This document shows, piece after piece, positions 18,620 to 27,959 of a DNA stretch of 64,000 bases (positions within the stretch are counted from its first letter, which is position 1; every line of letters starts with the position of its first letter). Under the pieces are notes generated by a model that was not told the DNA's origin, made no database searches, and saw only the letters and a program-made list of their open reading frames with translations. The position numbers and the translations under genes are program-made. The DNA comes from JAGVIE01 sp964520905. Lineage in GTDB: Bacteria > Bacteroidota > Ignavibacteria > UBA10030 > SZUA-254. The DNA lies in the NCBI GenBank assembly GCA_964520905.1, contig CAZFQL010000001.1, positions 1 through 64,000 of the forward strand, in the 5' to 3' direction.

Positions 18620-20527
18620 TTGAAAATCATATATGACATAATAGTAATCGGAGGCGGGCACGCCGGTATAGAAGCGGCGTTGTCGGCAGCAAGGATGGGG
18701 TGTAATACTCTATTAGTCACAACTGATATAAAATCTATTGGACGAATGTCATGTAACCCAGCAATTGGCGGTACAGCAAAAGGCCATATCGTAAAGGAAA
18801 TTGATGCGCTTGGCGGTGAAATGGGTAAAATTGCCGATAAAACTGGAATACACTTCAAAATGTTAAACTTATCAAAAGGTCCCGCTGTATGGTCACCACG
18901 GTGTCAATCTGATAGAAATTGGTATTCTGAAGAAGCCCAATTTAGTATGTTTAAACAAGAAGCACTTGATATATTGGAAGATTCCATTATCGATATCGTT
19001 GTTACCGAGAATAGATACGCGCAGAAATACCAAGTGGAAGGCATTTATACTGAAGCAGGAAAGAAAATAAATTGCAAATGCTTGATATTATGCCTGGGGA
19101 CTTTTTTGAGAGGCATCTTACACACTGGACTCGGTTCAGTGTCCGGTGGAAGATATGGTGAAAAATCATCGAATGAGTTCACAAAAAACTTAGAGAAAGT
19201 TGGACTGATAAGCGGACGCTTAAAAACTGGAACACCCCCACGAATTGATTTTAGAAGCATGGATCTTTCACAATTGATAATTCATAACGGTGATGTATCG
19301 CCAACCCCGTTTTCGCATCAAACAAAATCAATTACGAACACACAAACGCCAGTTTTTTTGTCATTTACTAATACAAAAACACACAACGTACTCAAGTCAG
19401 GATTCAACGAGTCACCGCTTTTTAGCGGAAGAATTAAAGGAGTGGGTCCAAGGTATTGTCCATCTATAGAAGATAAAATAAATCGATTTTCTGACCGAGA
19501 GCGGCATCAAATTTTTCTCGAACCAGAAGGCTATAATACAAACATAGTTTATGTTAATGGATATTCGACCAGCCTATCGAAAAATATCCAGATAGAGGGT
19601 TTGAAGACAATTCAAGGATTACAACACGTTAAAATGCTTCGACCTGGTTATGCTGTTGAATATGATTATTTTCCACCCCAACAATTAAAACTTACCCTTG
19701 AATCTAAAATAATTGAAGGCTTATATCTCGCAGGCCAAATAAACGGTACATCGGGCTACGAAGAAGCTGCCGCGCAGGGTTTGATGGCAGGAATTAATGC
19801 CGCATTAAAAATAAAAGGACAAGCCCCATTTATTTTGAAAAGATCCCAAGCATATATTGGAGTCATGATTGATGATTTAATAAATAAAAACACAGAAGAA
19901 CCATACCGCATGTTCACATCGCGAGCCGAATACAGATTAGCGCTAAGACAGGATAATGCCGACTTAAGATTAGTGGAGTTTGGGCATAAATACGGACTGA
20001 TTTCAGATGAGATATTTACCAGACTGAAAAAGAAATCTGAAATTATTAAGGAGGGAATAAATTTTTTTAAATCTAAGAATGTATCAGCAGGCCAAATCAA
20101 TTTTTTTCTTGCCTCCAATGGTTCTGCTGTAATTAATCAGGGTATTAAACTATCGAGAATAATTCAGCGCCCCGAGATTAGCCTAAATGATCTGATAAAA
20201 ATACCGACGCTACAGGAAGATAATTTTATCAAAACTCGAATTTCTATGGTCGACTCAAAGGAACAGAAAGAAATACTTCAACAAATAGAGATTGAACTTA
20301 AATATGAAGGATATCATACACGCCAGATGGAACAGATAGATAAATTTGAAAAACAAGAATCTATTACAATTCCAGAGGATTTCAATTTTGAAAAAATTAA
20401 ATCACTATCCACGGAAGGAAAAGAAAAGTTATCACGCGTAAGACCGTCCTCTGTAGGACAAGCGGCTCGTATCAGCGGAGTAACAAATGCAGATATCTCG
20501 GTATTGTTAGTACACCTTCATCGATAA
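18620..20527 (+). CDS. mnmG: tRNA uridine-5-carboxymethylaminomethyl modification enzyme MnmG (GidA)
   Basis: This 635-aa FAD-dependent enzyme is the MnmE partner in tRNA wobble-uridine modification. The FAD-binding motif IVIGGGHAGIEAALSAARMG is at the N terminus, followed by MSCNPAIGGTAKGHIVKEIDALGG. GTFLRG and GYEEAAAQGLMAGINAAL are also characteristic. The start is a TTG codon at 18620, just downstream of the parS site, whose GTGGA may double as a weak ribosome-binding site. The start is inferred from alignment to the N-terminal YDIIVIGGG motif. Confidence 0.96.
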   Translation: MKIIYDIIVIGGGHAGIEAALSAARMGCNTLLVTTDIKSIGRMSCNPAIGGTAKGHIVKEIDALGGEMGKIADKTGIHFKMLNLSKGPAVWSPRCQSDRNWYSEEAQFSMFKQEALDILEDSIIDIVVTENRYAQKYQVEGIYTEAGKKINCKCLILCLGTFLRGILHTGLGSVSGGRYGEKSSNEFTKNLEKVGLISGRLKTGTPPRIDFRSMDLSQLIIHNGDVSPTPFSHQTKSITNTQTPVFLSFTNTKTHNVLKSGFNESPLFSGRIKGVGPRYCPSIEDKINRFSDRERHQIFLEPEGYNTNIVYVNGYSTSLSKNIQIEGLKTIQGLQHVKMLRPGYAVEYDYFPPQQLKLTLESKIIEGLYLAGQINGTSGYEEAAAQGLMAGINAALKIKGQAPFILKRSQAYIGVMIDDLINKNTEEPYRMFTSRAEYRLALRQDNADLRLVEFGHKYGLISDEIFTRLKKKSEIIKEGINFFKSKNVSAGQINFFLASNGSAVINQGIKLSRIIQRPEISLNDLIKIPTLQEDNFIKTRISMVDSKEQKEILQQIEIELKYEGYHTRQMEQIDKFEKQESITIPEDFNFEKIKSLSTEGKEKLSRVRPSSVGQAARISGVTNADISVLLVHLHR

Positions 20528-20535
20528 ATTCACTA

Positions 20536-20551
20536 AGTTTCATGTGGAACA
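20536..20551. promoter_or_regulatory. Degenerate parS-like site before rsmG
   Basis: AGTTTCATGTGGAACA differs from the parS at 18592 at two of 16 positions (first base, and T for C in the central CACGTG). It abuts the rsmG ATG, so its GTGGA could simply be the Shine-Dalgarno sequence. It may be a weak or decayed ParB site. Confidence 0.45.
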
Positions 20552-21310
20552 ATGAGCTATAAACTTAATATTAACAGCAACTTAAATACCATAGACAATC
20601 CCACTATGTTTATGCGATATATATGTGAAAAGAATGATTATAAGATCGACAATTCACAACTCGTGGCACTTGAATCATATGTAACAAAGCTGTTAAAGTG
20701 GAATCAAGCAATAAACTTAATTTCACGTAAGGATACGGATAAGATATGGACCCAGCATATTCTATCCTCGATTTCATTTCTGTTCATGTTCGAGTTTAGA
20801 CAAAAATCTTCAGTATTAGATATTGGAACAGGCGGTGGGTTGCCGGGAATTCCACTGTCTATTCTTTGTCCGGAACAGCGGTTCACACTTATTGATTCAA
20901 TTCAAAAAAAAATCAATGCAGTTCAAGATATAATAAAAGATTTAACACTGGAAAATGTATCCACGGTGTGTGCTCGCGCAGAGGAATTGAGTAAGAATAA
21001 AAAATTCCAAGGTAAATTTGATTATGTTATCGCTCGATCCGTAGCCCCAACAAAAAAATTATTAGAGTGGAGCAAACCATTCTTGATCAGCCAGAAGGAA
21101 AGCCCCCTCACCCAAGAATCTAACAAAACTCAAAGAAAAATAATACCTGCAGGGTCGATAATATTGTTAAAAGGCGGAAACCTTAAAAGCGAAATAGAGG
21201 AAGCAAGGATAAAGCACGCCCCTCGGTCTATTCAAATCTTTCCAATAGCAATAAACGGAATCGATCCAACGGAATTGTTTGAAAAAAAAGTTATAATCAT
21301 TCAACCCTAA
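20552..21310 (+). CDS. rsmG: 16S rRNA (guanine(527)-N7)-methyltransferase RsmG (GidB)
   Basis: This 252-aa SAM-dependent enzyme methylates G527 of 16S rRNA. The motifs are LLKWNQAINLISRKD, motif I VLDIGTGGGLPGIPLSI and the YVIARSVAP segment followed by a late LLKGG. An insert with Lys/Gln/Thr-rich sequence lies between the last two. The N-terminal 20 residues precede the family's usual start and may be an extension. The gene follows mnmG by 24 nt, the standard gidA-gidB pair. Confidence 0.93.
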   Translation: MSYKLNINSNLNTIDNPTMFMRYICEKNDYKIDNSQLVALESYVTKLLKWNQAINLISRKDTDKIWTQHILSSISFLFMFEFRQKSSVLDIGTGGGLPGIPLSILCPEQRFTLIDSIQKKINAVQDIIKDLTLENVSTVCARAEELSKNKKFQGKFDYVIARSVAPTKKLLEWSKPFLISQKESPLTQESNKTQRKIIPAGSIILLKGGNLKSEIEEARIKHAPRSIQIFPIAINGIDPTELFEKKVIIIQP

Positions 21311-21317
21311 TTCATAT

Positions 21318-22268
21318 ATGAAAAAAAATAGAACCCTATTCAATCAAATTAAAACCCTGTCATCGGAACAAAGAAACAAAAAAAGCTATAAATTTGACTC
21401 AATGAAAATAAAAAAAATATTAACTGTTATTAACGATGAAGATAGCTCCGTAGCACGCGCAGTAAAAAGAGAAATCCCGTATATTTCAAAAGCAATTGAA
21501 TTAGTTATTGATTCATTGAAAACGGGGGGCAGGTTGATTTATGTCGGCGCTGGCACGAGCGGTAGACTGGGAGTTCTGGATGCATCGGAATGCCCGCCCA
21601 CCTTTGGCACAAATCCGTCAATGATCCAAGGAGTTATTGCTGGAGGAAAAAAAGCAATCTTCAATTCTCAGGAAGGCGCCGAGGACGATACGGTAGCAGC
21701 GGTGAAGGATATTCGAAGTAAAAAGATTCAAGAAAAAGATGTTGTTTGTGGAATTGCCGCCAGCCTGCGTACGCCGTATGTTATGAAAGCGGTTATTGAA
21801 GCGAAAAGGGTGGGAGCGAAAACAATTTACATCACCACCAATCCGCGTTCTATATTAAATAAGCAAGAGTTTAAAGCTCTAAGGGATTGTCTCGATGTGG
21901 CAATTTGTCCCGAAGTAGGTCCGGAAGTTATTATGGGGTCAACGCGAATGAAATCCGGCACAGCGCAAAAACTTGTTCTGAATATGATTACCACGACCTC
22001 AATGATTCAGCTTGGTAAAGTTTACGAAAACATGATGGTCGACCTCAAGATGAACAGTAAGAAACTTGAGGAACGAGCCAAGCGTGTTCTGATGATTAGT
22101 GCGGACGTTGATTATGAAACTGCTTCAAATGTTTTAAAGAAAGCCGGCGGACATGTTAAAACAGCTATTGTTATGATTAAGATAAACGCATCAGCCATGC
22201 AAGCGCGTGCACGTATCAGAAAAGCAAATGGATTCGTTCGAATAGCTATTCATGGGAAGAGAAAATGA
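21318..22268 (+). CDS. murQ: N-acetylmuramic acid 6-phosphate etherase
   Basis: This 316-aa SIS-domain lyase splits MurNAc-6-phosphate into GlcNAc-6-phosphate and D-lactate in cell-wall recycling. The family signature is RLIYVGAGTSGRLGVLDASECPPTFG, followed by GAEDD and the late PEVGPEVIMGSTRMKSGTAQK motif. It follows rsmG by 7 nt and overlaps the next gene by ATGA. This is the slot where many bacteria have parA-parB. Confidence 0.93.
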   Translation: MKKNRTLFNQIKTLSSEQRNKKSYKFDSMKIKKILTVINDEDSSVARAVKREIPYISKAIELVIDSLKTGGRLIYVGAGTSGRLGVLDASECPPTFGTNPSMIQGVIAGGKKAIFNSQEGAEDDTVAAVKDIRSKKIQEKDVVCGIAASLRTPYVMKAVIEAKRVGAKTIYITTNPRSILNKQEFKALRDCLDVAICPEVGPEVIMGSTRMKSGTAQKLVLNMITTTSMIQLGKVYENMMVDLKMNSKKLEERAKRVLMISADVDYETASNVLKKAGGHVKTAIVMIKINASAMQARARIRKANGFVRIAIHGKRK

Positions 22269-22975
22269 AAGCAGAATTTTTGTTAGACGAGGAAATTTTC
22301 CCACCCTTTAAAGGATTTCCCGTTGAGGGGATTGATTTTCTAAAACGATTGAAAAAAAACAACAACCGTGAATGGTTTGCTAAACATAAGTCGGAATACG
22401 AGGATTTTGTTCGGTTGCCAATGCAATCATTGATTACATCGCTCAAAGCGCCGATGGCAAAGTTAGCGCCCGAGATTGAGATCAACCCAAAGCGGAGTAT
22501 ATTTCGCATCTATCGAGATACGCGATTCAGCAAAAATAAAACACCGTACAAAACCCACGTTGCCGCAGTATTTCATCTGAAAGGACGCTGGCAGCAAAGC
22601 GCCGGCTATTATGTTCACATTGAACCGGGGAATATTTATGTCGGTGGTGGAATCTATATGCCGGACAGCAACCAACTTAAATTGATTCGAAGCGCAATTG
22701 CGGAACGAACAGACGAATTTAGAATAATAGTGGAAAGTAAAATTTTCAAGAAAAGATTTCGGACACTGGAAGGCGACAAACTTCTACGAGCACCACTCGG
22801 ATATTCACCCGAGCACCCGATGATAGAGTGGCTGAAGTCTAAAAGTTTTTACACAGGAGTGGAATGGCAAGAAAAGGACGGTTATTCTTCGAAATTTATT
22901 GATAAGATTGTCGTTGTCTATAAAGAATTGCTGCCATTGATCCGATTTTTGAGTGAAGCGCTGGGGAAAATCTGA
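22265..22975 (+). CDS. DUF2461 domain protein
   Basis: This 236-aa protein matches the DUF2461/TIGR02453 family. Recognisable segments are FPPFKGFPVEGIDFLKRLKKNN, REWFAKHKSEYE and RIYRDTRFSKNKTPYKTH. It has no signal peptide or membrane segment. The function of the family is unknown to me. It starts inside the murQ stop (ATGA), so it is translationally coupled. Confidence 0.85.
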   Translation: MKAEFLLDEEIFPPFKGFPVEGIDFLKRLKKNNNREWFAKHKSEYEDFVRLPMQSLITSLKAPMAKLAPEIEINPKRSIFRIYRDTRFSKNKTPYKTHVAAVFHLKGRWQQSAGYYVHIEPGNIYVGGGIYMPDSNQLKLIRSAIAERTDEFRIIVESKIFKKRFRTLEGDKLLRAPLGYSPEHPMIEWLKSKSFYTGVEWQEKDGYSSKFIDKIVVVYKELLPLIRFLSEALGKI

Positions 22976-23038
22976 ACAATGATTCCCGGATATTTTTAGT
23001 TCAATCGTGGAAATCATGATAATCAAGTTAATCATAGT

Positions 23039-24250
23039 TCAGACTGTTGAGACATAATCCACTATCCCGCTTACCGCTTTTTGAAAAGCGAAACTTTCTG
23101 TCAACAAACTTACAACAAGATAACCATCCTCATCAAAATCGAAGAAGTAGCCGGGGAACAGGTAAACGCCTTTGGTTTCAAGCAGTTGCAGCGCCCACTC
23201 TTCTTCAGGTTTTATTCTAGGTATGCGGATGATACCGTACCAGCCGCCGTGAGCGGTCAGCGCTGAGCATGAAGTGTTTAATGTTTGAGTTATTAGTGTT
23301 GAGTAGTTCGAGCGAATGCGAGAAAGAATATTTTGTTGAATAATCTTTCCGGCATCAAACAACTTCGGCAGAGCAACTTGTACCGGCGTATTCACCGAAA
23401 GAAATGTATCACAGATTATCTCGAGTCTTTCCATTGCCTCATTAACAATTGGTTGTTGACCATTGACAATTATCCAACCCAACTTCATCTGCGGCAATCC
23501 CATCATTTTTGAGATACCGTTCAATGTGAAAGTCAGCACATCTGATTCACCTGTTGTAGATGCGATTCTCCTTTCATCATTCTCAAAAGCATAATCAATA
23601 AAAACCTCATCAACAATTATCGCCAACTTATACTGACGAGCAATTTCTTTTATAGCTTTGTATTCATCTTTCTTCAAAAACAGCCCGGTCGGATTATGAG
23701 GATTAACAATTACAATCGCTTTAATTTTTCTAATATTAAAATCATTCAATGATTCAACGATACAATTTTTCAATGAATCAATATCAACGCTCCACTCACC
23801 ATCATAGCGAAGATTGTAATGTCGGAGTTGAACATCATTCAGTTGTGCAAGGTAGTCAAACAACGGGTATGAAGGTTTTGGAACAAGAACATTTTCTCCG
23901 GTGTTGCACAGAAGCTTGAAGATGATAGAATAAGCTTCGCTCGTGCTTGCAGTAAGGAATACGCTGGAGGGATCGACAACGATTTTTTTCTTCTTGTAAT
24001 ATTCACAGACAGCATCGCGCGCTGAAAGAAGACCGCAAGGATTAGATTCATAATGAAATACGGATAGATTCGAGAATGCAGATAGAATTTCTTCTTCAGG
24101 ATACACGATACCGCACTCGGTTGGGTTGGAAATTGTTAAATCAATAATTGGTTTGCCATTCTTGCGAAGCGAATCAATCAGCTCGGAGAGTTTATTCGGT
24201 TGGCGATGCCAGTTTGTTCGCTTAGAAAAAGTCATATGCGATGGGTTCAT
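23039..24250 (-). CDS. Pyridoxal-phosphate aminotransferase, class I/II
   Basis: This 403-aa fold-type I enzyme has the PLP-site motifs NPHNPTG and IVDEVFIDY and a Schiff-base Lys in TLNGISKMMGLPQMKLGW. Family members transfer amino groups between amino acids and 2-oxo acids. The substrate cannot be told from sequence. Aspartate, alanine or LL-diaminopimelate-type activities are all possible. It is a single minus-strand gene between DUF2461 and typA. Confidence 0.85.
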   Translation of the reverse strand: MNPSHMTFSKRTNWHRQPNKLSELIDSLRKNGKPIIDLTISNPTECGIVYPEEEILSAFSNLSVFHYESNPCGLLSARDAVCEYYKKKKIVVDPSSVFLTASTSEAYSIIFKLLCNTGENVLVPKPSYPLFDYLAQLNDVQLRHYNLRYDGEWSVDIDSLKNCIVESLNDFNIRKIKAIVIVNPHNPTGLFLKKDEYKAIKEIARQYKLAIIVDEVFIDYAFENDERRIASTTGESDVLTFTLNGISKMMGLPQMKLGWIIVNGQQPIVNEAMERLEIICDTFLSVNTPVQVALPKLFDAGKIIQQNILSRIRSNYSTLITQTLNTSCSALTAHGGWYGIIRIPRIKPEEEWALQLLETKGVYLFPGYFFDFDEDGYLVVSLLTESFAFQKAVSGIVDYVSTV

Positions 24251-24291
24251 GGAACGCTGAGTTATCTAATATTTTTACTTATACATCAATC

Positions 24292-26157
24292 TTAGTCCAC
24301 TTCAAGAGCCACAGTTTTTTTCTTCGACATTCTTAACCGCTCATTGTGGTCGAGATATTTCTTCCGAAGACGGAGAGATTTTGGGGTAACTTCAAGGTAT
24401 TCGTCGTTGGTGATCCATTCAATAGCTTGTTCCAATGTATGAAGCCGTGGTGGTTCAAGCCGTATCGCTTCATCGGCGCCGCTGGCGCGCATGTTTGAAA
24501 GCTGTTTGGTTTTACAGACATTCACAATAACATCTTCATCGCGCGCACTTTCTCCCACGATCATTCCTTTATAAACCCGAATTCCCGGCTCGATGAAAAA
24601 TGTAATCCGCTCCTGAAGTTTCCACATGGCATAAGCAGTTGAGTTTCCGTCTTCAAGCTGGACAATTGCGCCCTTATGCCTTGTTGCCACCTCGCCTTTA
24701 TACGGCTCATAACCATGGAAATTGTGATGCAAAATTCCGGTGCCCTTGGTTTCAGTCATAAATTCTGAACGAAAACCAAGAAGCCCGCGAGCGGGGACAA
24801 CGAATTCCAATCGTGTGTTCCCCAGAGATTGAAGCATATTTTTCATTATTCCACGACGGGAACCGAGATTCTCTATAACCGTTCCCACAAATTCATCGGG
24901 AACATCGATAATCACATGTTCCATGGGTTCACTTAAAACGTCAGCGATGCGCTTGTAGATAACCTCAGGTGCCGATACCTGAAACTCACAACCTTCACGA
25001 CGCATCGTCTCGATAAGAATTGCAAGGTGCAATTCGCCACGTCCGCTTACTTTAAATGTATCGGGATTATCGGTTAGCTCAACACGCAAACTAACATTTG
25101 ATCGCAGTTCTCTTGTTAGTCGTTCACTGAGGTGACGCGTGGTGACATACTTTCCCTCCTGTCCAGCAAAAGGAGAATTATTTACGACAAAGTTCATAGA
25201 GAGTGTTGGTTCTTCGATGGAAACAAATGACAGTGGGGTTGGGTCTGCCGCATCGGCGATTGTTTCACCGATGTCCACATCTTCCATTCCCGCTATTGCT
25301 ATGATGTCGCCAGCGGATGCATCGGCAATTTCAACGCGCTTTAATCCTTCAAATGTATAAATCTTCGTTACCCGCGCATCTTCAATTAAACCATCGCGAT
25401 GAATGATTTTCATCGGTGAACCAAGTCGTATTGTACCGCGATCGATTCTCCCGATACCAAGCCTTCCAAGATAATCGTTATAGTCGATTGTTGTAACCAG
25501 CATCTGGAAGGGTGATTCATTGTCGCCCGGTGGCGGTGGAATTTGATTCACTATTGTCTCGAAAAGCGGGTCGAGATTAATGGCTTCATCTTCAAGTTCG
25601 TTTTTTGCCAAGCCCTGTTTTGCAACGCAATATATTATTGGAAAATCCAGTTGATGATCGTGCGCGCCGAGAGAGAGGAACAATTCAAACACTTCATCAA
25701 GTACTTCATGCGGTCGCGCATCCTTCCTATCTATTTTGTTGATGACAACAATTGGCTGAAGATTCAGGTCGAGTGATTTTTTCAACACGAATTTCGTTCC
25801 GGGAAGTGGTCCCTCGGCAGCATCGACCAGTAGAAGCACGCCCTCAACCATTTTAAGAGTACGCTCGACCTCTCCGGCAAAATCCGAGTGTCCCGGTGTA
25901 TCAACTATATTTATCTTTGTAATTACTTTGTCGATGGAATTTGTAATACCGTGTTTATAAAAAACCGCAGTATTTTTCGCAAGGATAGTAATTCCCTTTT
26001 CGCGTTCTAATTCATTGGAATCCATCACCCGCTTCACCATCTCCTGATTTGCTCTAAAGGTGCCGGTTTGTCTAAGCATATGGTCGACAAGCGTAGTTTT
26101 CCCGTGATCGACATGCGCGATGATTGCAATATTTCGTATATCTTCTCTTAGTTTCAT
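24292..26157 (-). CDS. typA: Ribosome-associated translational GTPase TypA/BipA
   Basis: This 621-aa EF-G-like GTPase assists 50S assembly and stress adaptation. The G domain has IAHVDHGKTT, the RGITI-equivalent EKGITI, DTPGHSDF and NKIDR, then EF-G domain II, III and V equivalents and the TypA-specific C-terminal domain. The start was set at ATG 26157 (MKLREDIRN), because the 11 residues that could precede it from 26190 are not family-like. A promoter-like and terminator-like pair lies upstream at 26249-26390. Confidence 0.95.
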   Translation of the reverse strand: MKLREDIRNIAIIAHVDHGKTTLVDHMLRQTGTFRANQEMVKRVMDSNELEREKGITILAKNTAVFYKHGITNSIDKVITKINIVDTPGHSDFAGEVERTLKMVEGVLLLVDAAEGPLPGTKFVLKKSLDLNLQPIVVINKIDRKDARPHEVLDEVFELFLSLGAHDHQLDFPIIYCVAKQGLAKNELEDEAINLDPLFETIVNQIPPPPGDNESPFQMLVTTIDYNDYLGRLGIGRIDRGTIRLGSPMKIIHRDGLIEDARVTKIYTFEGLKRVEIADASAGDIIAIAGMEDVDIGETIADAADPTPLSFVSIEEPTLSMNFVVNNSPFAGQEGKYVTTRHLSERLTRELRSNVSLRVELTDNPDTFKVSGRGELHLAILIETMRREGCEFQVSAPEVIYKRIADVLSEPMEHVIIDVPDEFVGTVIENLGSRRGIMKNMLQSLGNTRLEFVVPARGLLGFRSEFMTETKGTGILHHNFHGYEPYKGEVATRHKGAIVQLEDGNSTAYAMWKLQERITFFIEPGIRVYKGMIVGESARDEDVIVNVCKTKQLSNMRASGADEAIRLEPPRLHTLEQAIEWITNDEYLEVTPKSLRLRKKYLDHNERLRMSKKKTVALEVD

Positions 26158-26248
26158 AAAGATTATCCATGATAGCCGTGAACGTTCCACGGTGTGTTTG
26201 TATTATATAAACTATAATGTCCCGTAAGTAGACTAAATTTAAGAACAA

Positions 26249-26280
26249 AAACGCCCCAAGCGCTTACGCTCGAGGCGTTT
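26249..26280 (-). terminator. Terminator-like hairpin in the typA leader
   Basis: AAACGCC (26249-26255) pairs with GGCGTTT (26274-26280) and an inner AGCG/CGCT stem extends it. On the minus strand it is followed by TTTTTGTTCTT. It lies upstream of typA with no other minus-strand gene to terminate, so it may be an attenuator or the end of a small RNA. Confidence 0.55.
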
Positions 26281-26361
26281 AGTTCCGTCTATGATGGATA
26301 CAAGATACGGAAATTTAAGGAGAAAAGAAAAAATACGAAATCAAAACAATTTCCCGCCGCC

Positions 26362-26390
26362 ACTAAACCATTAGCAATATTAAATGTCAA
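26362..26390 (-). promoter_or_regulatory. Possible typA promoter
   Basis: On the minus strand TTGACA (26390-26385) is separated by 17 nt from TTTAGT (26367-26362). Spacing is ideal for a sigma70-type promoter, with a weak -10. It would read through the hairpin at 26280-26249 toward typA. Confidence 0.4.
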
Positions 26391-26430
26391 ACAAATAAAA
26401 TTAATACTAATAATCATAAAAGGGAATAAA

Positions 26431-26958
26431 ATGAAAAAGTTATTTTTACTTCTGTTCATGGCAACGATAGTTGCCTGGGCACAGCCACGCGAGTTTGATG
26501 ATGAAGATGATGCACCAGTTGGACAGATGTTTGGAGGCGGTCGATTTATAGAAAAGCTGGATTTGACCGCGGATCAGCAAAAACAATTCGATAAGATTCG
26601 CACTGATATGCAGAAAAAACAAATTGATCTTAGGTCAAAGATTCAAATGCTTCGGTTGGATTTAAAGGATTTGTTTAATGAAGATTCACCGAATAAATCG
26701 AACATTGCATCGAAAATAAATGAGATTAGCAAACTTCAAACAGAAGCGAAGTTGAGTCATCTCGATTTATGGTTTGAAGTGAACAAAATTCTTAAACCGG
26801 ATCAACAAAAAATCTGGAAAGAACACCGCATGATGATTGGTTCAAGAGTTGGGCGCCAAGGCCGTGGCGGCATGCAGGATGAAATGAGAAAGCCGATGGG
26901 AAGACGTGGGTGCGGAGGGGGTCGCATGGAACGCAATCCAAATTGCTTAGGCAAATAG
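26431..26958 (+). CDS. Spy/CpxP-like periplasmic protein
   Basis: This 175-aa exported protein has a signal peptide (MKKLFLLLFMATIVAWAQ) and a helical core. LDLTADQQKQFDKI and the later KPDQQKIWKEH are LTxxQ-type motifs of the Spy/CpxP family, whose members act as periplasmic chaperones or metal/stress sensors. The C terminus (from ~145) is Gly/Arg/Met-rich with two cysteines and could bind metal. It is followed by its own terminator. Identification is by motif only. Confidence 0.7.
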   Translation: MKKLFLLLFMATIVAWAQPREFDDEDDAPVGQMFGGGRFIEKLDLTADQQKQFDKIRTDMQKKQIDLRSKIQMLRLDLKDLFNEDSPNKSNIASKINEISKLQTEAKLSHLDLWFEVNKILKPDQQKIWKEHRMMIGSRVGRQGRGGMQDEMRKPMGRRGCGGGRMERNPNCLGK

Positions 26959-26978
26959 AATATTTTATTAGCCAGATT

Positions 26979-27011
26979 AATGCCTCGAGAAATTTTATCG
27001 GGGCATTTTTA
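26979..27011 (+). terminator. Rho-independent terminator
   Basis: AATGCCTCGA (26979-26988) pairs with TCGGGGCATT (26998-27007) with one G-T pair and is followed by TTTTATTTT. It ends the Spy-like gene transcript. Confidence 0.8.
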
Positions 27012-27227
27012 TTTTACAAACGGGTAAATCGACCCATATAATTACCAATTGTGAAAAATGGCATGAGTCATATAACCCAAGAGTGTGGTATAAGCCCCCC
27101 ACGAATAAGGCTATTCCCCATAAATTTCCAATATCTATAAGCAATAACATGGTATAGTAATTGAAACTCCTGCCCAACATAGGACTTACCCCCTTATTTT
27201 AATGCAATAATAATTCTAAGAATTGCC

Positions 27228-27947
27228 ATGCGAACACTTTCAATTCTAGTCGGATTTATATTAACGCTCCAGATAGGTTTCAGTCAAAGCGTTATTAAAT
27301 CGAAACATGATTTATCCAGTAATAATAACGGCGCAACTCTATGGCAAAGCACAGACGAAAAACAAGTTTGTATATTTTGTCATACGCCTCATTCTCCGAG
27401 CACAACTATACTGCCCCTTTGGAATAAATCTCAGCCGAACAACGCGGTGTTCTCGGTGTATTCATCTCCGACAATGGAAGGAGTGCCCAATAACGATTTA
27501 AGCGGAAGTTATTCACTTTTGTGTTTGAGTTGTCATGATGGTTCAACCCCGATGGATGCGCTTCTTAATCCATCGGAAATTGGTAAACCGCATATGGCAG
27601 GCGGATACACCCGCCTTGGAGATGTATATTATCCCGGGAGCCCATTTGCTCAATTCCCCGGTGCAAATATTGGTGAAGGATACGGAGGATCGGCTGGTAC
27701 AAACCTGACAAACGATCATCCCGTCAATATTGTTTACGATGCTTCACACCCTGGGGTAATGAAAGGTAAATTATTTGACCCGGAATCGAAATCAAGCGGA
27801 CTTGGTGGAACCGTTACCGCGAAGATGCTCTTCGAAAATAAAGTAGAATGTCCATCATGCCATGACCCGCACAACCCAACCATCGTTCCGTTTCTGCGTC
27901 TTTCAACTTCAAACGGAACTCTCTGCATTGCATGTCATAATAAATAG
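27228..27947 (+). CDS. Exported tetraheme cytochrome c (doubled-CXXCH type)
   Basis: This 239-aa protein has a signal peptide (residues 1-20) and four CXXCH heme sites starting at C48, C99, C208 and C233. Two of them are followed by DP/TPH-type residues typical of the doubled-CXXCH family. It is likely a periplasmic or outer-surface electron carrier. It is immediately followed by an NHL-propeller gene and a 15-heme cytochrome on the same strand, so the three probably form one operon. Confidence 0.88.
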   Translation: MRTLSILVGFILTLQIGFSQSVIKSKHDLSSNNNGATLWQSTDEKQVCIFCHTPHSPSTTILPLWNKSQPNNAVFSVYSSPTMEGVPNNDLSGSYSLLCLSCHDGSTPMDALLNPSEIGKPHMAGGYTRLGDVYYPGSPFAQFPGANIGEGYGGSAGTNLTNDHPVNIVYDASHPGVMKGKLFDPESKSSGLGGTVTAKMLFENKVECPSCHDPHNPTIVPFLRLSTSNGTLCIACHNK

Positions 27948-27959
27948 TGAGTGTACGTT

